DNA from: Chitinophagaceae bacterium
Lineage (GTDB): Bacteria; Bacteroidota; Bacteroidia; Chitinophagales; Chitinophagaceae
Direction: 5' to 3'
NCBI GenBank assembly: GCA_947483345.1
Contig: CANKNL010000057.1
Location: 1-13,255 of the forward strand
DNA: 13,255 nt
Shown here: positions 1 to 7,070 of the stretch, in pieces
Layout: each line of letters begins with the position of its first letter
Position numbering within the stretch: the stretch's first letter is position 1
Position numbers and translations under genes: made by a program
The notes under the pieces: generated by a model
Told to the model about the DNA's origin: nothing
The model's input: the letters and a program-made list of their open reading frames with translations, nothing else
The model's database searches: none

Positions 1-35
1 CCTGTGAAGCCATTTTTACTTTTTATGTTTGACTT

Positions 36-2039
36 TTAATTCTCCACCCAGGCATCGCTTTCTTTTAATAAATTAATTAATTCATCCACCGCCACTTCGC
101 TGGCCACATTTTTTTTCACCACTTCCCGGCCCCGGTATAAAGTGATTTTCCCCGGACCACTACCCACATACCCAAAATCGGCATCAGCCATTTCGCCGGG
201 GCCATTTACTATACAACCCATGATGGCGATCTTTATTCCTTTTACATGATTGGTTACTGCACGGATCCTGGCGGTAGTTTCCTGCAGATCAAATAAGGTT
301 CTGCCGCAACTCGGACAGCTGATATATTCTGTTTTTGAAATACGGGTACGTGTAGCCTGCAAAATTCCAAAAGCTATTGAATTTAAAAGTTTGGTTTGGG
401 GTTTAATTTTTTTATTCCCAAAATAGTGCCCAAAGCAAACACCATCGCTTAATCCATCCAATAATAAGCCGCCGGTTTCTATCGCATAATGGATTAAACT
501 TTCATCTGCAGTTGTATCCGTACTGTCGCATATGATTATGGCGGGATTTTTAATATTGTTATTCATCAGTTCAATAAACATCCTGCGGATGCTTTGCATG
601 GCATTTTTATTAGTGCTGCTCAAACAAATAACGGCTGTATGGTCTGACTTCAGTTTTGCAAATATGTTATCCAGCTGAAGTTGGGGGTATCCTATCGAAT
701 AACAATCAATCATCACAAAATTAAGCCAGGCTGATTTTATTAAATGATCATCCAGGTATTGATCAGCATCCAAAATGGGGACATGTTTATGTTGATCAGA
801 TGCCAATAGCCAGTCTTGTTGATAAAGAATAACTTTTAAAGTTCCCGGCAAGTCAAAATCGAGTGTTCGGTTACAAAAAATATAATCAGCAGCGGCATCT
901 CCAATATGCCATTTATCGGTAACCGCATCATACGTATAGCCAATAGTTTGTAAATGCTCAGGCGTTATGTTTTCAAATTTGCTAAAATCTGCAATAACTA
1001 CCGGCACATGCTTGGCCCCTATATTATGCACGGCAACGGTTTCTCTTCTGTTATATTCAAAAGGCGAATAAGGAAGCTTCATATCATACGCCGATCCTGT
1101 TGTGAGGGCCTTTGAAGGGTCTTCTATTTTTATATTTTCTTTGTCATCAATAGCTATTGGCTGATATCGCTTTACAATATCAAAACAGACCGGGATCTCC
1201 AGCTCGGGATCTTCGGTTAATGATACCCGTATGGTATCTCCAATGCCATCTTCCAATAAGGTTCCAATGCCGATTGCCGATTTTATTCTGCCATCTTCAC
1301 CATCACCGGCTTCAGTAACCCCCAGGTGTAAAGGATAACATTCACCAAATTCTTCCATCATGTGATTGATCAGCAACCGATAAGCCTGTACCATAACCTG
1401 CGGATTGCTGCTCTTCATACTCAGTACAATCTGATGATAATCCTCTGCCCTTGCAATCCTCAAAAATTCCATGGCACTTTCAACCATGCCCATGGCGGTA
1501 TCACCATATCGGCTCATGATCCGGTCGCTTAAACTGCCGTGGTTGGTACCAATTCGCATGGCTGTTCCATACGCTTTACATATTTTTACCAACGGGGTAA
1601 ACCGCTCTCTGATTCTTTCTATTTCTTCGGCATATTCGGCATTGCTGTAATCGATCTGTTCAAATTTTTTCTTATCAACATAATTACCCGGGTTTACCCT
1701 GACTTTTTCTACAATCCTGGCCGCTATTTCAGCGGCATTTGGTGTAAAGTGTATATCAGCAATTAAGGGTGTATCAAATCCTCTTTTTCTTAACTCATCC
1801 TTGATGTTTTGTAAGTTTTCTGCTTCATTTTTTGAGGGTGCTGTAATACGTATCAACTCTGCGCCTGCTTTAATACAGCGGATAGATTGCTCAACCGTTG
1901 CCATCGTATCCATGGTATCGGTGGTGGTCATGGTTTGAACACGAATGGGTTGATTATTGCCTATTAAAAGATTACCGATTTTAACGGCTCTGGTTTTAAG
2001 GCGTTTATATGTTGTTAGGGATTCGCAGTAAAATGGCAT
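36..2039 (-). CDS. ispG: 4-hydroxy-3-methylbut-2-enyl diphosphate synthase, long (insert-containing) form
   Basis: IspG (GcpE) converts methylerythritol cyclodiphosphate to HMBPP, the penultimate step of the MEP isoprenoid pathway, in the cytoplasm with a [4Fe-4S] cluster. The 667-residue protein opens with a TIM barrel (about 15-285, with VQTMTTTDT near 34 and the VRVNPGN segment near 113). The iron-sulfur domain follows at about 565-660, with C575-x-x-C578, C609 and the cluster-binding E616 in NGPGE. Between them lies about 270 residues absent from the roughly 370-residue E. coli enzyme; this matches the longer form known from Bacteroidetes, Chlamydia and plants. All three cluster cysteines are present, so it should be active. 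The ATG at 2039 fits the family N-terminus (YCxSxTTYKRxKT). It is the last gene of a minus-strand run, 74 bp after the preceding lipoprotein gene, and probably co-transcribed. Identification is secure. Confidence 0.97.
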   Translation of the reverse strand: MPFYCESLTTYKRLKTRAVKIGNLLIGNNQPIRVQTMTTTDTMDTMATVEQSIRCIKAGAELIRITAPSKNEAENLQNIKDELRKRGFDTPLIADIHFTPNAAEIAARIVEKVRVNPGNYVDKKKFEQIDYSNAEYAEEIERIRERFTPLVKICKAYGTAMRIGTNHGSLSDRIMSRYGDTAMGMVESAMEFLRIARAEDYHQIVLSMKSSNPQVMVQAYRLLINHMMEEFGECYPLHLGVTEAGDGEDGRIKSAIGIGTLLEDGIGDTIRVSLTEDPELEIPVCFDIVKRYQPIAIDDKENIKIEDPSKALTTGSAYDMKLPYSPFEYNRRETVAVHNIGAKHVPVVIADFSKFENITPEHLQTIGYTYDAVTDKWHIGDAAADYIFCNRTLDFDLPGTLKVILYQQDWLLASDQHKHVPILDADQYLDDHLIKSAWLNFVMIDCYSIGYPQLQLDNIFAKLKSDHTAVICLSSTNKNAMQSIRRMFIELMNNNIKNPAIIICDSTDTTADESLIHYAIETGGLLLDGLSDGVCFGHYFGNKKIKPQTKLLNSIAFGILQATRTRISKTEYISCPSCGRTLFDLQETTARIRAVTNHVKGIKIAIMGCIVNGPGEMADADFGYVGSGPGKITLYRGREVVKKNVASEVAVDELINLLKESDAWVEN

Positions 2040-2113
2040 GTTTATAAAATTGCTGTAAAAATAACAATAAAAAACAGGGTTTGCCGGCCTATATTTAACA
2101 TGGCCTGAGAAAA

Positions 2114-2899
2114 TCAGTATTCAACTTTATAGGCTAATTTTTCGGGATGCTCTATCATGTCGGTAAAGCTACTAATAAACGTTATTGTTTTTTTATCTGC
2201 CGAAAGCACCGCATTATTACCCTTATAGTTTTTAATTTCACCGGCTGTTGAGATCCTGGTTTTATAGGTCATTTCACCCATCATACCGGCCATTTGCTGC
2301 ATCATCAGTATGGTTGAGTCGGCAGACATTAATTTTCGGAAATTCATGGTATCAATCATTTTACTCTCCAGTTGGCCAGGCACTGCAGTAAACTGAAAAT
2401 AAGAGGTGCCGGGCATAAGTGCTTTTTCTGCCATCCCGGCATCAACAGGCGGCTCTGTATCTTTCTCCTGCTTGTTAGATAGATTATCAAAAGCTTTTAT
2501 CTTATTCATTACCAAACAAAAATTATTTTTAATTTCAGGTAAATGGCTAATCAAATTAAACGGGCAGGTCATGATAATTTTCATTTCGGCATTGGGCTTG
2601 TTCAGCTTAATTCTAATCGTCGCCTCTTTGTATAATTCCTTTTCTTCGGCACTTAAATTATCGGCTGCAAGAACCAGATCTTTAAGAACTACTGTAGAAT
2701 CAATTATTTCTAATTTACTGCCATTGTTGTTCTCATCAGTGCCCATTTGATTTGTTAAGCCGATGAGTTTACTCATATCCATGACCAGGGTATATTCGCC
2801 ACTATGATCTGCATGAATAACAATAACCTCTTCGGTATCTACACAAGCAGAAAAAAAAGATAGCAGAAAAAAAGCAATCAGCAATTTTGCGGTTTTCAT
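2114..2899 (-). CDS. Predicted lipoprotein of unknown function
   Basis: I do not recognise a family for this 261-residue protein. It starts with a short basic N-region and a hydrophobic stretch (residues 5-18), followed by a lipobox F16-S17-A18-C19. It is therefore very likely exported and lipidated at C19. The rest has no further membrane segment. It is rich in Met around 205-220 (MMQQMAGMMGEM) and has alternating hydrophobic/polar stretches suggestive of beta structure (for example VIVIHADHSGEYTLVMDM near 25-42). The fold and role are not evident. The gene starts 35 bp after the batBC stop and ends 74 bp before ispG, on the same strand, so it probably belongs to that transcription unit. A Bat-related envelope role is possible from position alone; this is inference. 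It is far too short to be BatD. Confidence 0.85.
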   Translation of the reverse strand: MKTAKLLIAFFLLSFFSACVDTEEVIVIHADHSGEYTLVMDMSKLIGLTNQMGTDENNNGSKLEIIDSTVVLKDLVLAADNLSAEEKELYKEATIRIKLNKPNAEMKIIMTCPFNLISHLPEIKNNFCLVMNKIKAFDNLSNKQEKDTEPPVDAGMAEKALMPGTSYFQFTAVPGQLESKMIDTMNFRKLMSADSTILMMQQMAGMMGEMTYKTRISTAGEIKNYKGNNAVLSADKKTITFISSFTDMIEHPEKLAYKVEY

Positions 2900-2934
2900 T
2901 TAATAAAATTTAAGAATACAAAGATGAGCAAAAT

Positions 2935-4647
2935 TTACCAGTCTTTTTCCGGTTTGGCTGAAGCCGCTGTATTAACTTTTCTTAATCTATCCTGTAGGTT
3001 TTTTTCCTGTTGAAGTAAGGCTTTTAATTTCTCTTCTGCATCCTGTTTGGTTAGTTTGGATGGTTGGGGCTTGGGTTCCTCATTTTTTTCATTGTCTTTA
3101 GGCTTTTCATTTTGTTTTTTCTCTTCATTAGGTTTTTTTTCATCCTTTTTGTCCTGATCCTCCTTTTCTTTCTGCTCCTTTTGCTGCTGCAAAGCTTTTT
3201 GCAGATTTTGCCGTGCATCGTCATCCCGGGGTTTCAGTTTCAGTGCATTTTTATAAGCCTCTATACATTCTGGCAGTTTTTTATTATTCTGCAACACAAC
3301 ACCCTTGTTGTAATAAGTTTTAGATCTATCCTCATTTGAGGATGCCTTTGATAAGGCTTCATCAAAAGCCTGAACAGCCTCATCGGTCTTTTTATTTTTA
3401 TACAATGCATTACCCAAATTATATTGTGCTGTAGCATTGGCAGGATTCTTTAGTGCAGCCTGCTGATAGTTAGTTATAGCTTTGTCGTATTCCATTTTTT
3501 GGTAAGCGGCATTGCCTGTATGAATTAAGGCATTGTCATTTTGGGCAATGGCGTGCATGGGTAATACAAAACAACCCATTAGCAACAGCCAACCGGCAAG
3601 TGTTCCTGATAGATTTTTTTTCCGGTTGTTGCTATTTGCAAATGACAAACTGCCGGCTGCCTTTCTTTCCGAAATAAATAATTCGATAACGAGTAAAATA
3701 AAAGCGAGGTATAAAAAATAAGGAAAGAAGCTTTTGTAATTCACCAATGACTCTTCGGTAACTGTCCGCTGATCCATACTGCCCAACTGGGCATCCAGTT
3801 GACTAAGCAGCTCATCGGTATTTGTAAAAAGTTGATAACGGCCATTCCCTTTTTCAGCAATTTTTTTTAACGTCTCTTCATTTAATTTAGTAACTACTGT
3901 ATTACCATTAACATCCTGTTTAACCTGATTGGTAAGCTCATCTATAATGGTTGCTCCCTGTGGTGAACCAATGCCAACGGTATTAATAACAATGCCTTCA
4001 TCAGCCATTTGACCTGCCATTTTTATAGCGCCTTCATCATGATCCTCTCCATCGCTAATTAAAACGATGGCCTTATATTTTTTTTCTTTTGAGATGAAGG
4101 ACGAGTAACACATTTTTAAGGCGTCTGAAATTACCGTACCCTGTGTTGGCACGATATCGGTTGACGCAGACGACAGATACATTTTTGCAGCGCCATGATC
4201 ACTGGTTAAAGGCATTTGCAAATAGGCCCTGCCTGCAAAAACCACAATGCCAACACGGTCATTGCTAAGCCTGTCAATTAATTTACCTAGTGCCTGCTTT
4301 GCCCGTTCAAGCCTGTTGGGCTTAATATCCTGTGCCAGCATGCTTTTGCTTACATCAATAGCAATCATCACATCAATCCCGTTCCGGTTTACCTGTTCCA
4401 CAGCTTTTGGTGAGCGCAGATTTGCTAAAGCAAATACGGCAAGTATAAAGGCTGATAAAATGAGTGCAAATTTTAAAGCAAATCTTTGGGGAGCATAATT
4501 TTTAATCATTTCCCTAACCAGGTTTTCATCGCCGATTTTTTTGATCACTTTGTGCTTCCATCGCAACAGCATAAAATACAATATCCCCAGCAACGGAATG
4601 GCGGCCAAAATAATAAAATATCCGATGTGTTGAAATCCTAAATTCAT
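2935..4647 (-). CDS. batBC: Fused BatB (VWA) - BatC (TPR) aerotolerance-type membrane protein
   Basis: The N-terminal half matches BatB-like proteins. It has two membrane segments (about 8-28 and 57-77), then a von Willebrand A domain (about 90-290) with the MIDAS motif D98-V-S100-K-S102 and the downstream LISDGEDHD stretch (196-204), then a third membrane segment (about 307-325). The second half looks like BatC: a new hydrophobic segment (about 347-366) ending in AIA-QN like a signal-peptidase site, about three TPR units (roughly 372-475), and a highly charged Lys/Glu/Gln tail (about 485-560). Bat proteins are linked to oxidative-stress tolerance and envelope integrity in Bacteroides and Leptospira; VWA and TPR domains act in protein-protein assembly. 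BatB and BatC are usually separate genes. Here they form one 570-residue frame with no neighbouring batA, batD or MoxR gene. The domain call is firm; the physiological role is inferred. Confidence 0.88.
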   Translation of the reverse strand: MNLGFQHIGYFIILAAIPLLGILYFMLLRWKHKVIKKIGDENLVREMIKNYAPQRFALKFALILSAFILAVFALANLRSPKAVEQVNRNGIDVMIAIDVSKSMLAQDIKPNRLERAKQALGKLIDRLSNDRVGIVVFAGRAYLQMPLTSDHGAAKMYLSSASTDIVPTQGTVISDALKMCYSSFISKEKKYKAIVLISDGEDHDEGAIKMAGQMADEGIVINTVGIGSPQGATIIDELTNQVKQDVNGNTVVTKLNEETLKKIAEKGNGRYQLFTNTDELLSQLDAQLGSMDQRTVTEESLVNYKSFFPYFLYLAFILLVIELFISERKAAGSLSFANSNNRKKNLSGTLAGWLLLMGCFVLPMHAIAQNDNALIHTGNAAYQKMEYDKAITNYQQAALKNPANATAQYNLGNALYKNKKTDEAVQAFDEALSKASSNEDRSKTYYNKGVVLQNNKKLPECIEAYKNALKLKPRDDDARQNLQKALQQQKEQKEKEDQDKKDEKKPNEEKKQNEKPKDNEKNEEPKPQPSKLTKQDAEEKLKALLQQEKNLQDRLRKVNTAASAKPEKDW

Positions 4648-4663
4648 GACGTATGCAAAATAA

Positions 4664-4671
4664 CAAAACTA
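4664..4671 (-). promoter_or_regulatory. Candidate -7 element upstream of batBC
   Basis: Read on the minus strand this is TAGTTTTG, a full match to the Bacteroidetes -7 consensus TAnnTTTG. It lies 16 bp before the batBC ATG, which would give a leader of about 10 nt. No TTTG is visible about 19 bp upstream, so only half of the promoter signature is present and a chance match is possible in such AT-rich DNA. Confidence 0.35.
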
Positions 4672-4719
4672 CCCATATGGATAGTGTTAAAAATTGGAAA
4701 TACCATTACTGTAGATTGA

Positions 4720-4757
4720 TGGCAAATCAGCATTCCCGGCCATTCTCCAATTTGCCA
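4720..4757. repeat. Inverted repeat between the beta-lactamase and batBC genes
   Basis: The 8-bp arms TGGCAAAT (4720-4727) and ATTTGCCA (4750-4757) are perfect reverse complements around a 22-nt spacer. The repeat lies 9 bp past the beta-lactamase stop codon. No T-tract follows on the minus strand, so it is not a classic intrinsic terminator. It could be a weak terminator, an mRNA 3'-end structure or an operator. Only the dyad itself is seen. Confidence 0.4.
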
Positions 4758-4765
4758 GGGTGCAC

Positions 4766-5584
4766 TTATTTTTTCCCTTCAAAAAATCCGTATTGTTTTA
4801 GAATAGCTTTTGTAATATTGATCCTGACTGGCTTTATATCCGTATTGGCATCAACAGCCTTTACAAATGTTACAAAAAAGTAAACATGTTTATTTTCTTC
4901 AATCCAGCCAACAAGCCAGCCAATAGCATGGCCATCTTCAGCATATCCCAAACCGGTCTTATAGCTTAATTGATAAGCCGTATTATTTTCCTGCAGCAAT
5001 ACATCCCTTACCATCTGTTGAACACTTTTACGGAATGGTAACTGATCAAAATATAATTTTTTTATAAATCCCAGTTGCTCATCAGGAGATATTTTTAAAG
5101 TATTATTAAGCCAGAAAGAATCTACCGGACCGCTGATATTTTTATTGCCATAACCTATGCTGTCAATCCATTGCTTCAGGGTGTCTTTTCCCAATCGCCT
5201 GGCTACTTCCTGATAATAAGGTACACTACTTACCTTAAAAGCTTCGGTCATATCCATATCTTTATTCCAGTCCTTGTTCCACCTGGTTGTACCATCCCAT
5301 TTGATCACCATTTTTTCATCAGTAATGATACCCGTTTGCAAGCCCACTAAAGAATTAAAAATTTTAAAGGTGGATGCCGGTGAAAAGCGCATGGTATCGT
5401 ACTTCATATTGTAAACGGTTACCTCCCCATCGGCATTATTAAGCATGGTAAAACAGCCATCTACTTTATTTTCTGCAAAATATTTTTGCAGGGTATCGTC
5501 ATTATTGGCTTTATTAACCGTACACGAGGCCATCAGCATCAGGCAGCAGGCCACAGGCAAAACCATTTTATAATTACACGTCAT
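4766..5584 (-). CDS. Class D (OXA-type) beta-lactamase, predicted lipoprotein
   Basis: This is a serine beta-lactamase of class D, hydrolysing beta-lactams through an acyl-enzyme formed on S71 with K74 (normally carbamylated) as general base. All class D signatures are visible in 272 residues: S71-T-F-K74, S119-S-V121 (SxV), Y145-G-N147, an omega-loop FWL with W158, and K209-T-G211. Residues 223-228 (GWLVGW) match the family's GW..GW pattern. The N-terminus has a hydrophobic signal with a lipobox M18-A-S-C21, so the mature enzyme should be a lipid-anchored periplasmic protein. The gene starts 16 bp after the DUF3109 stop and is probably co-transcribed with it. No mobile element or other resistance gene is near, so it looks like a chromosomal, resident gene. 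Substrate range cannot be read from the sequence. A penicillin-sensor role (BlaR-like) is less likely, since there is no extra membrane domain. Confidence 0.93.
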   Translation of the reverse strand: MTCNYKMVLPVACCLMLMASCTVNKANNDDTLQKYFAENKVDGCFTMLNNADGEVTVYNMKYDTMRFSPASTFKIFNSLVGLQTGIITDEKMVIKWDGTTRWNKDWNKDMDMTEAFKVSSVPYYQEVARRLGKDTLKQWIDSIGYGNKNISGPVDSFWLNNTLKISPDEQLGFIKKLYFDQLPFRKSVQQMVRDVLLQENNTAYQLSYKTGLGYAEDGHAIGWLVGWIEENKHVYFFVTFVKAVDANTDIKPVRINITKAILKQYGFFEGKK

Positions 5585-5600
5585 CCGTTAATATTTTAAA

Positions 5601-6182
5601 TTATTTTTTATTTAGATGTTCAGCCGTTGCCTCAAGCGCGTCGTAGAATTTTTTACCAAATTTTCTGGTTAAAGCTTCTTTTAGAAATACATAAACCGGC
5701 ACTTTTAATTTTTTACCCAATGCACAGGCTGCTTTACAATTGTCTTCTCTGGGTTCGTAATTTACATATACATTATCGCTATGCTTGCTGTTTTTGGTAA
5801 TTACAGGAAACAGGTGACAGCTTATGGGTTTCTTCCATTTTACCTTACCATCCATATAGGCCTGTTCTATGCCGCATTTTACAACCCCATCAGTGCCTTG
5901 TATGCCGTATACACAAACTTTACTGTCGATAGTAGGTGTTACCCAACCATACTCTCTGTCGTACACATATCGGCCCTGGCGTTCAAGTTCTTTTTTACTT
6001 TCGGCATTCAAATAGGGCAACACAGTTTCATACACGGCATTCAATTTATCCAGTTCCTCATTTTCAAGGGGCGCACCGGCATCACCATCCACACAGCAGG
6101 CGCCCTTGCATTTTGAGAGATCACAAACAAATTGTTCTTTAACGATCTCATCACTTACCAAAATATTATCAATTGCAATCAT
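5601..6182 (-). CDS. DUF3109 family cysteine-rich protein
   Basis: This 193-residue protein has the N-terminal pattern VCDLxKCKGACC with C20, C25, C29 and C30, and further cysteines at C90, C103, C122, C149 and C153. The pattern, with the start IDNILVSDEIV and the CHLFPV and CKAACALGKK segments, is what I know from the DUF3109 family of Bacteroidetes, distantly like YkgJ/UPF0153 zinc- or iron-sulfur-binding proteins. The metal and biochemical role are unknown. There is no signal peptide or membrane segment, so it is cytoplasmic. The ATG at 6182 sits 7 bp from a TAACTTTG element. The beta-lactamase gene follows after 16 bp, implying a two-gene unit. The family call is confident; no function can be given. 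Confidence 0.9.
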   Translation of the reverse strand: MIAIDNILVSDEIVKEQFVCDLSKCKGACCVDGDAGAPLENEELDKLNAVYETVLPYLNAESKKELERQGRYVYDREYGWVTPTIDSKVCVYGIQGTDGVVKCGIEQAYMDGKVKWKKPISCHLFPVITKNSKHSDNVYVNYEPREDNCKAACALGKKLKVPVYVFLKEALTRKFGKKFYDALEATAEHLNKK

Positions 6183-6189
6183 AAGGTCG

Positions 6190-6197
6190 CAAAGTTA
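6190..6197 (-). promoter_or_regulatory. Candidate -7 element of the DUF3109 / beta-lactamase unit
   Basis: On the minus strand this reads TAACTTTG followed by C, an exact TAnnTTTG match, ending 7 bp before the DUF3109 ATG. Transcription from it would begin almost at the start codon, giving a leaderless or near-leaderless mRNA. A good TTTG -33 element at the usual 19-bp spacing is not seen (GCAG there instead). Confidence 0.4.
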
Positions 6198-6340
6198 AAG
6201 ATTTAGGATAAAGTATCTGCGGAATGTTTGACGATACAAAGCGCCTAAAATAAAGAGGGCCTTGGCAGGGTAAAAAGCCACTGATCCTTTTCATAACGTA
6301 TTGATTTCATCTGCACAACAAATTAACGGCTTGGTTAGTT

Positions 6341-7051
6341 TTACTTTACAGATCCTGCGCTATTTGTCCATTTAAAAGTATTAATCAGATGATCGATATC
6401 TTTTTGTAAAAAATCCTGCACTGGTTTTAATGAATCGGCATTGGGGGTTACATCAAAATACAAAGCACCCCTGAAGAAGTTTTTTGTAGTATCACTCATA
6501 AAAAACTGTTTGGCAGTAGCCGCATTTCCACCTACCCGGAAGAAGACTCCGGTGATGCCGTTTTGTGTATGAAACAAACTGTCTTTAATTGAGGAAGCAA
6601 CGGATTCGTTTTTATTGGTAAGTTTAAAAGCATCGTTTACCATAAAGTCAAAAACGTTGATGCCAAGTGAATCTTTGTATACCCCATTGGCCTGTTTAAC
6701 CTTATAGGTAGATTGGCCTCCAATGGCCTTGTAGCTTAAAAATATTCTGCCGCTGAATTGTGGAAAGTCGATATTAATCCAATAAGGATTGTGTACGTCC
6801 TGATCGAAATACGTGCTGTCTTTGATTACCTGTGCATATACAGGGTATTCAAAAGTATAGGGGAAGCCCTCTTTTTGAAAACTCATATATTTTCTTTCGG
6901 GAAAATCAATTTTAAAGTACCCGGTTTTTTTGGAGGTATAGGTTGAATTACAGGCCAGCAAAAAAAAACAACAGGCCACAGGCCACAGGCCAAGTACAAT
7001 TGGCCATTTGAAATTGGTCATCATTCCGGGCTGTTTTACTTGTGTTCTCAT
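6341..7051 (-). CDS. gldD: Gliding motility lipoprotein GldD
   Basis: GldD is an envelope lipoprotein required for Bacteroidetes gliding and linked to type IX secretion. The mature part carries the family's aromatic/basic opening (TGYFKIDFPERKY, 43-55), then FEYPVY and PYWINIDFPQF-like strands. The signal peptide ends with the lipobox L31-L-A-C34. The adjacent upstream gene is gldE (19-bp gap), the pairing known from Flavobacterium johnsoniae. The start is uncertain: ATG at 7051 gives 236 residues, while the in-frame ATGs at 7024 and 7021 (M10, M11) would give a more usual 24-25-residue signal. The signal-peptide coding DNA holds three tandem GGCCTGT heptamers, a fourth copy encoding part of the lipobox, and a run of nine T on the coding strand. 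Identity is strong from sequence plus context. Confidence 0.93.
   Translation of the reverse strand: MRTQVKQPGMMTNFKWPIVLGLWPVACCFFLLACNSTYTSKKTGYFKIDFPERKYMSFQKEGFPYTFEYPVYAQVIKDSTYFDQDVHNPYWINIDFPQFSGRIFLSYKAIGGQSTYKVKQANGVYKDSLGINVFDFMVNDAFKLTNKNESVASSIKDSLFHTQNGITGVFFRVGGNAATAKQFFMSDTTKNFFRGALYFDVTPNADSLKPVQDFLQKDIDHLINTFKWTNSAGSVK
6950..6991 (-). repeat. GGCCTGT heptamer copies plus A9 run within the gldD signal sequence
   Basis: On the plus strand ACAGGCC occurs three times head to tail (6971-6977, 6978-6984, 6985-6991) and once more at 6950-6956. A homopolymer of nine A lies between at 6960-6968. On the coding strand the tandem part encodes seven codons (GLWPVAC), and the fourth copy supplies the Ala-Cys of the lipobox. 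Seven is not a multiple of three, so gain or loss of one unit would shift the gldD frame. Confidence 0.85.
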
Positions 7052-7070
7052 GTTTATTTTTTGTACCGCA

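Noticed and set aside
4653..4883. 76-residue plus-strand frame in the batBC/beta-lactamase spacer
   Set aside because: Its second half is antisense to the beta-lactamase C-terminus and the remainder has no recognisable features.
6183..6340. Possible RNA gene or terminator in the 158-bp gldD-DUF3109 spacer
   Set aside because: Only a 4-bp TGGC/GCCA stem and a promoter-like element are visible; nothing resembles a tRNA, riboswitch or terminator.
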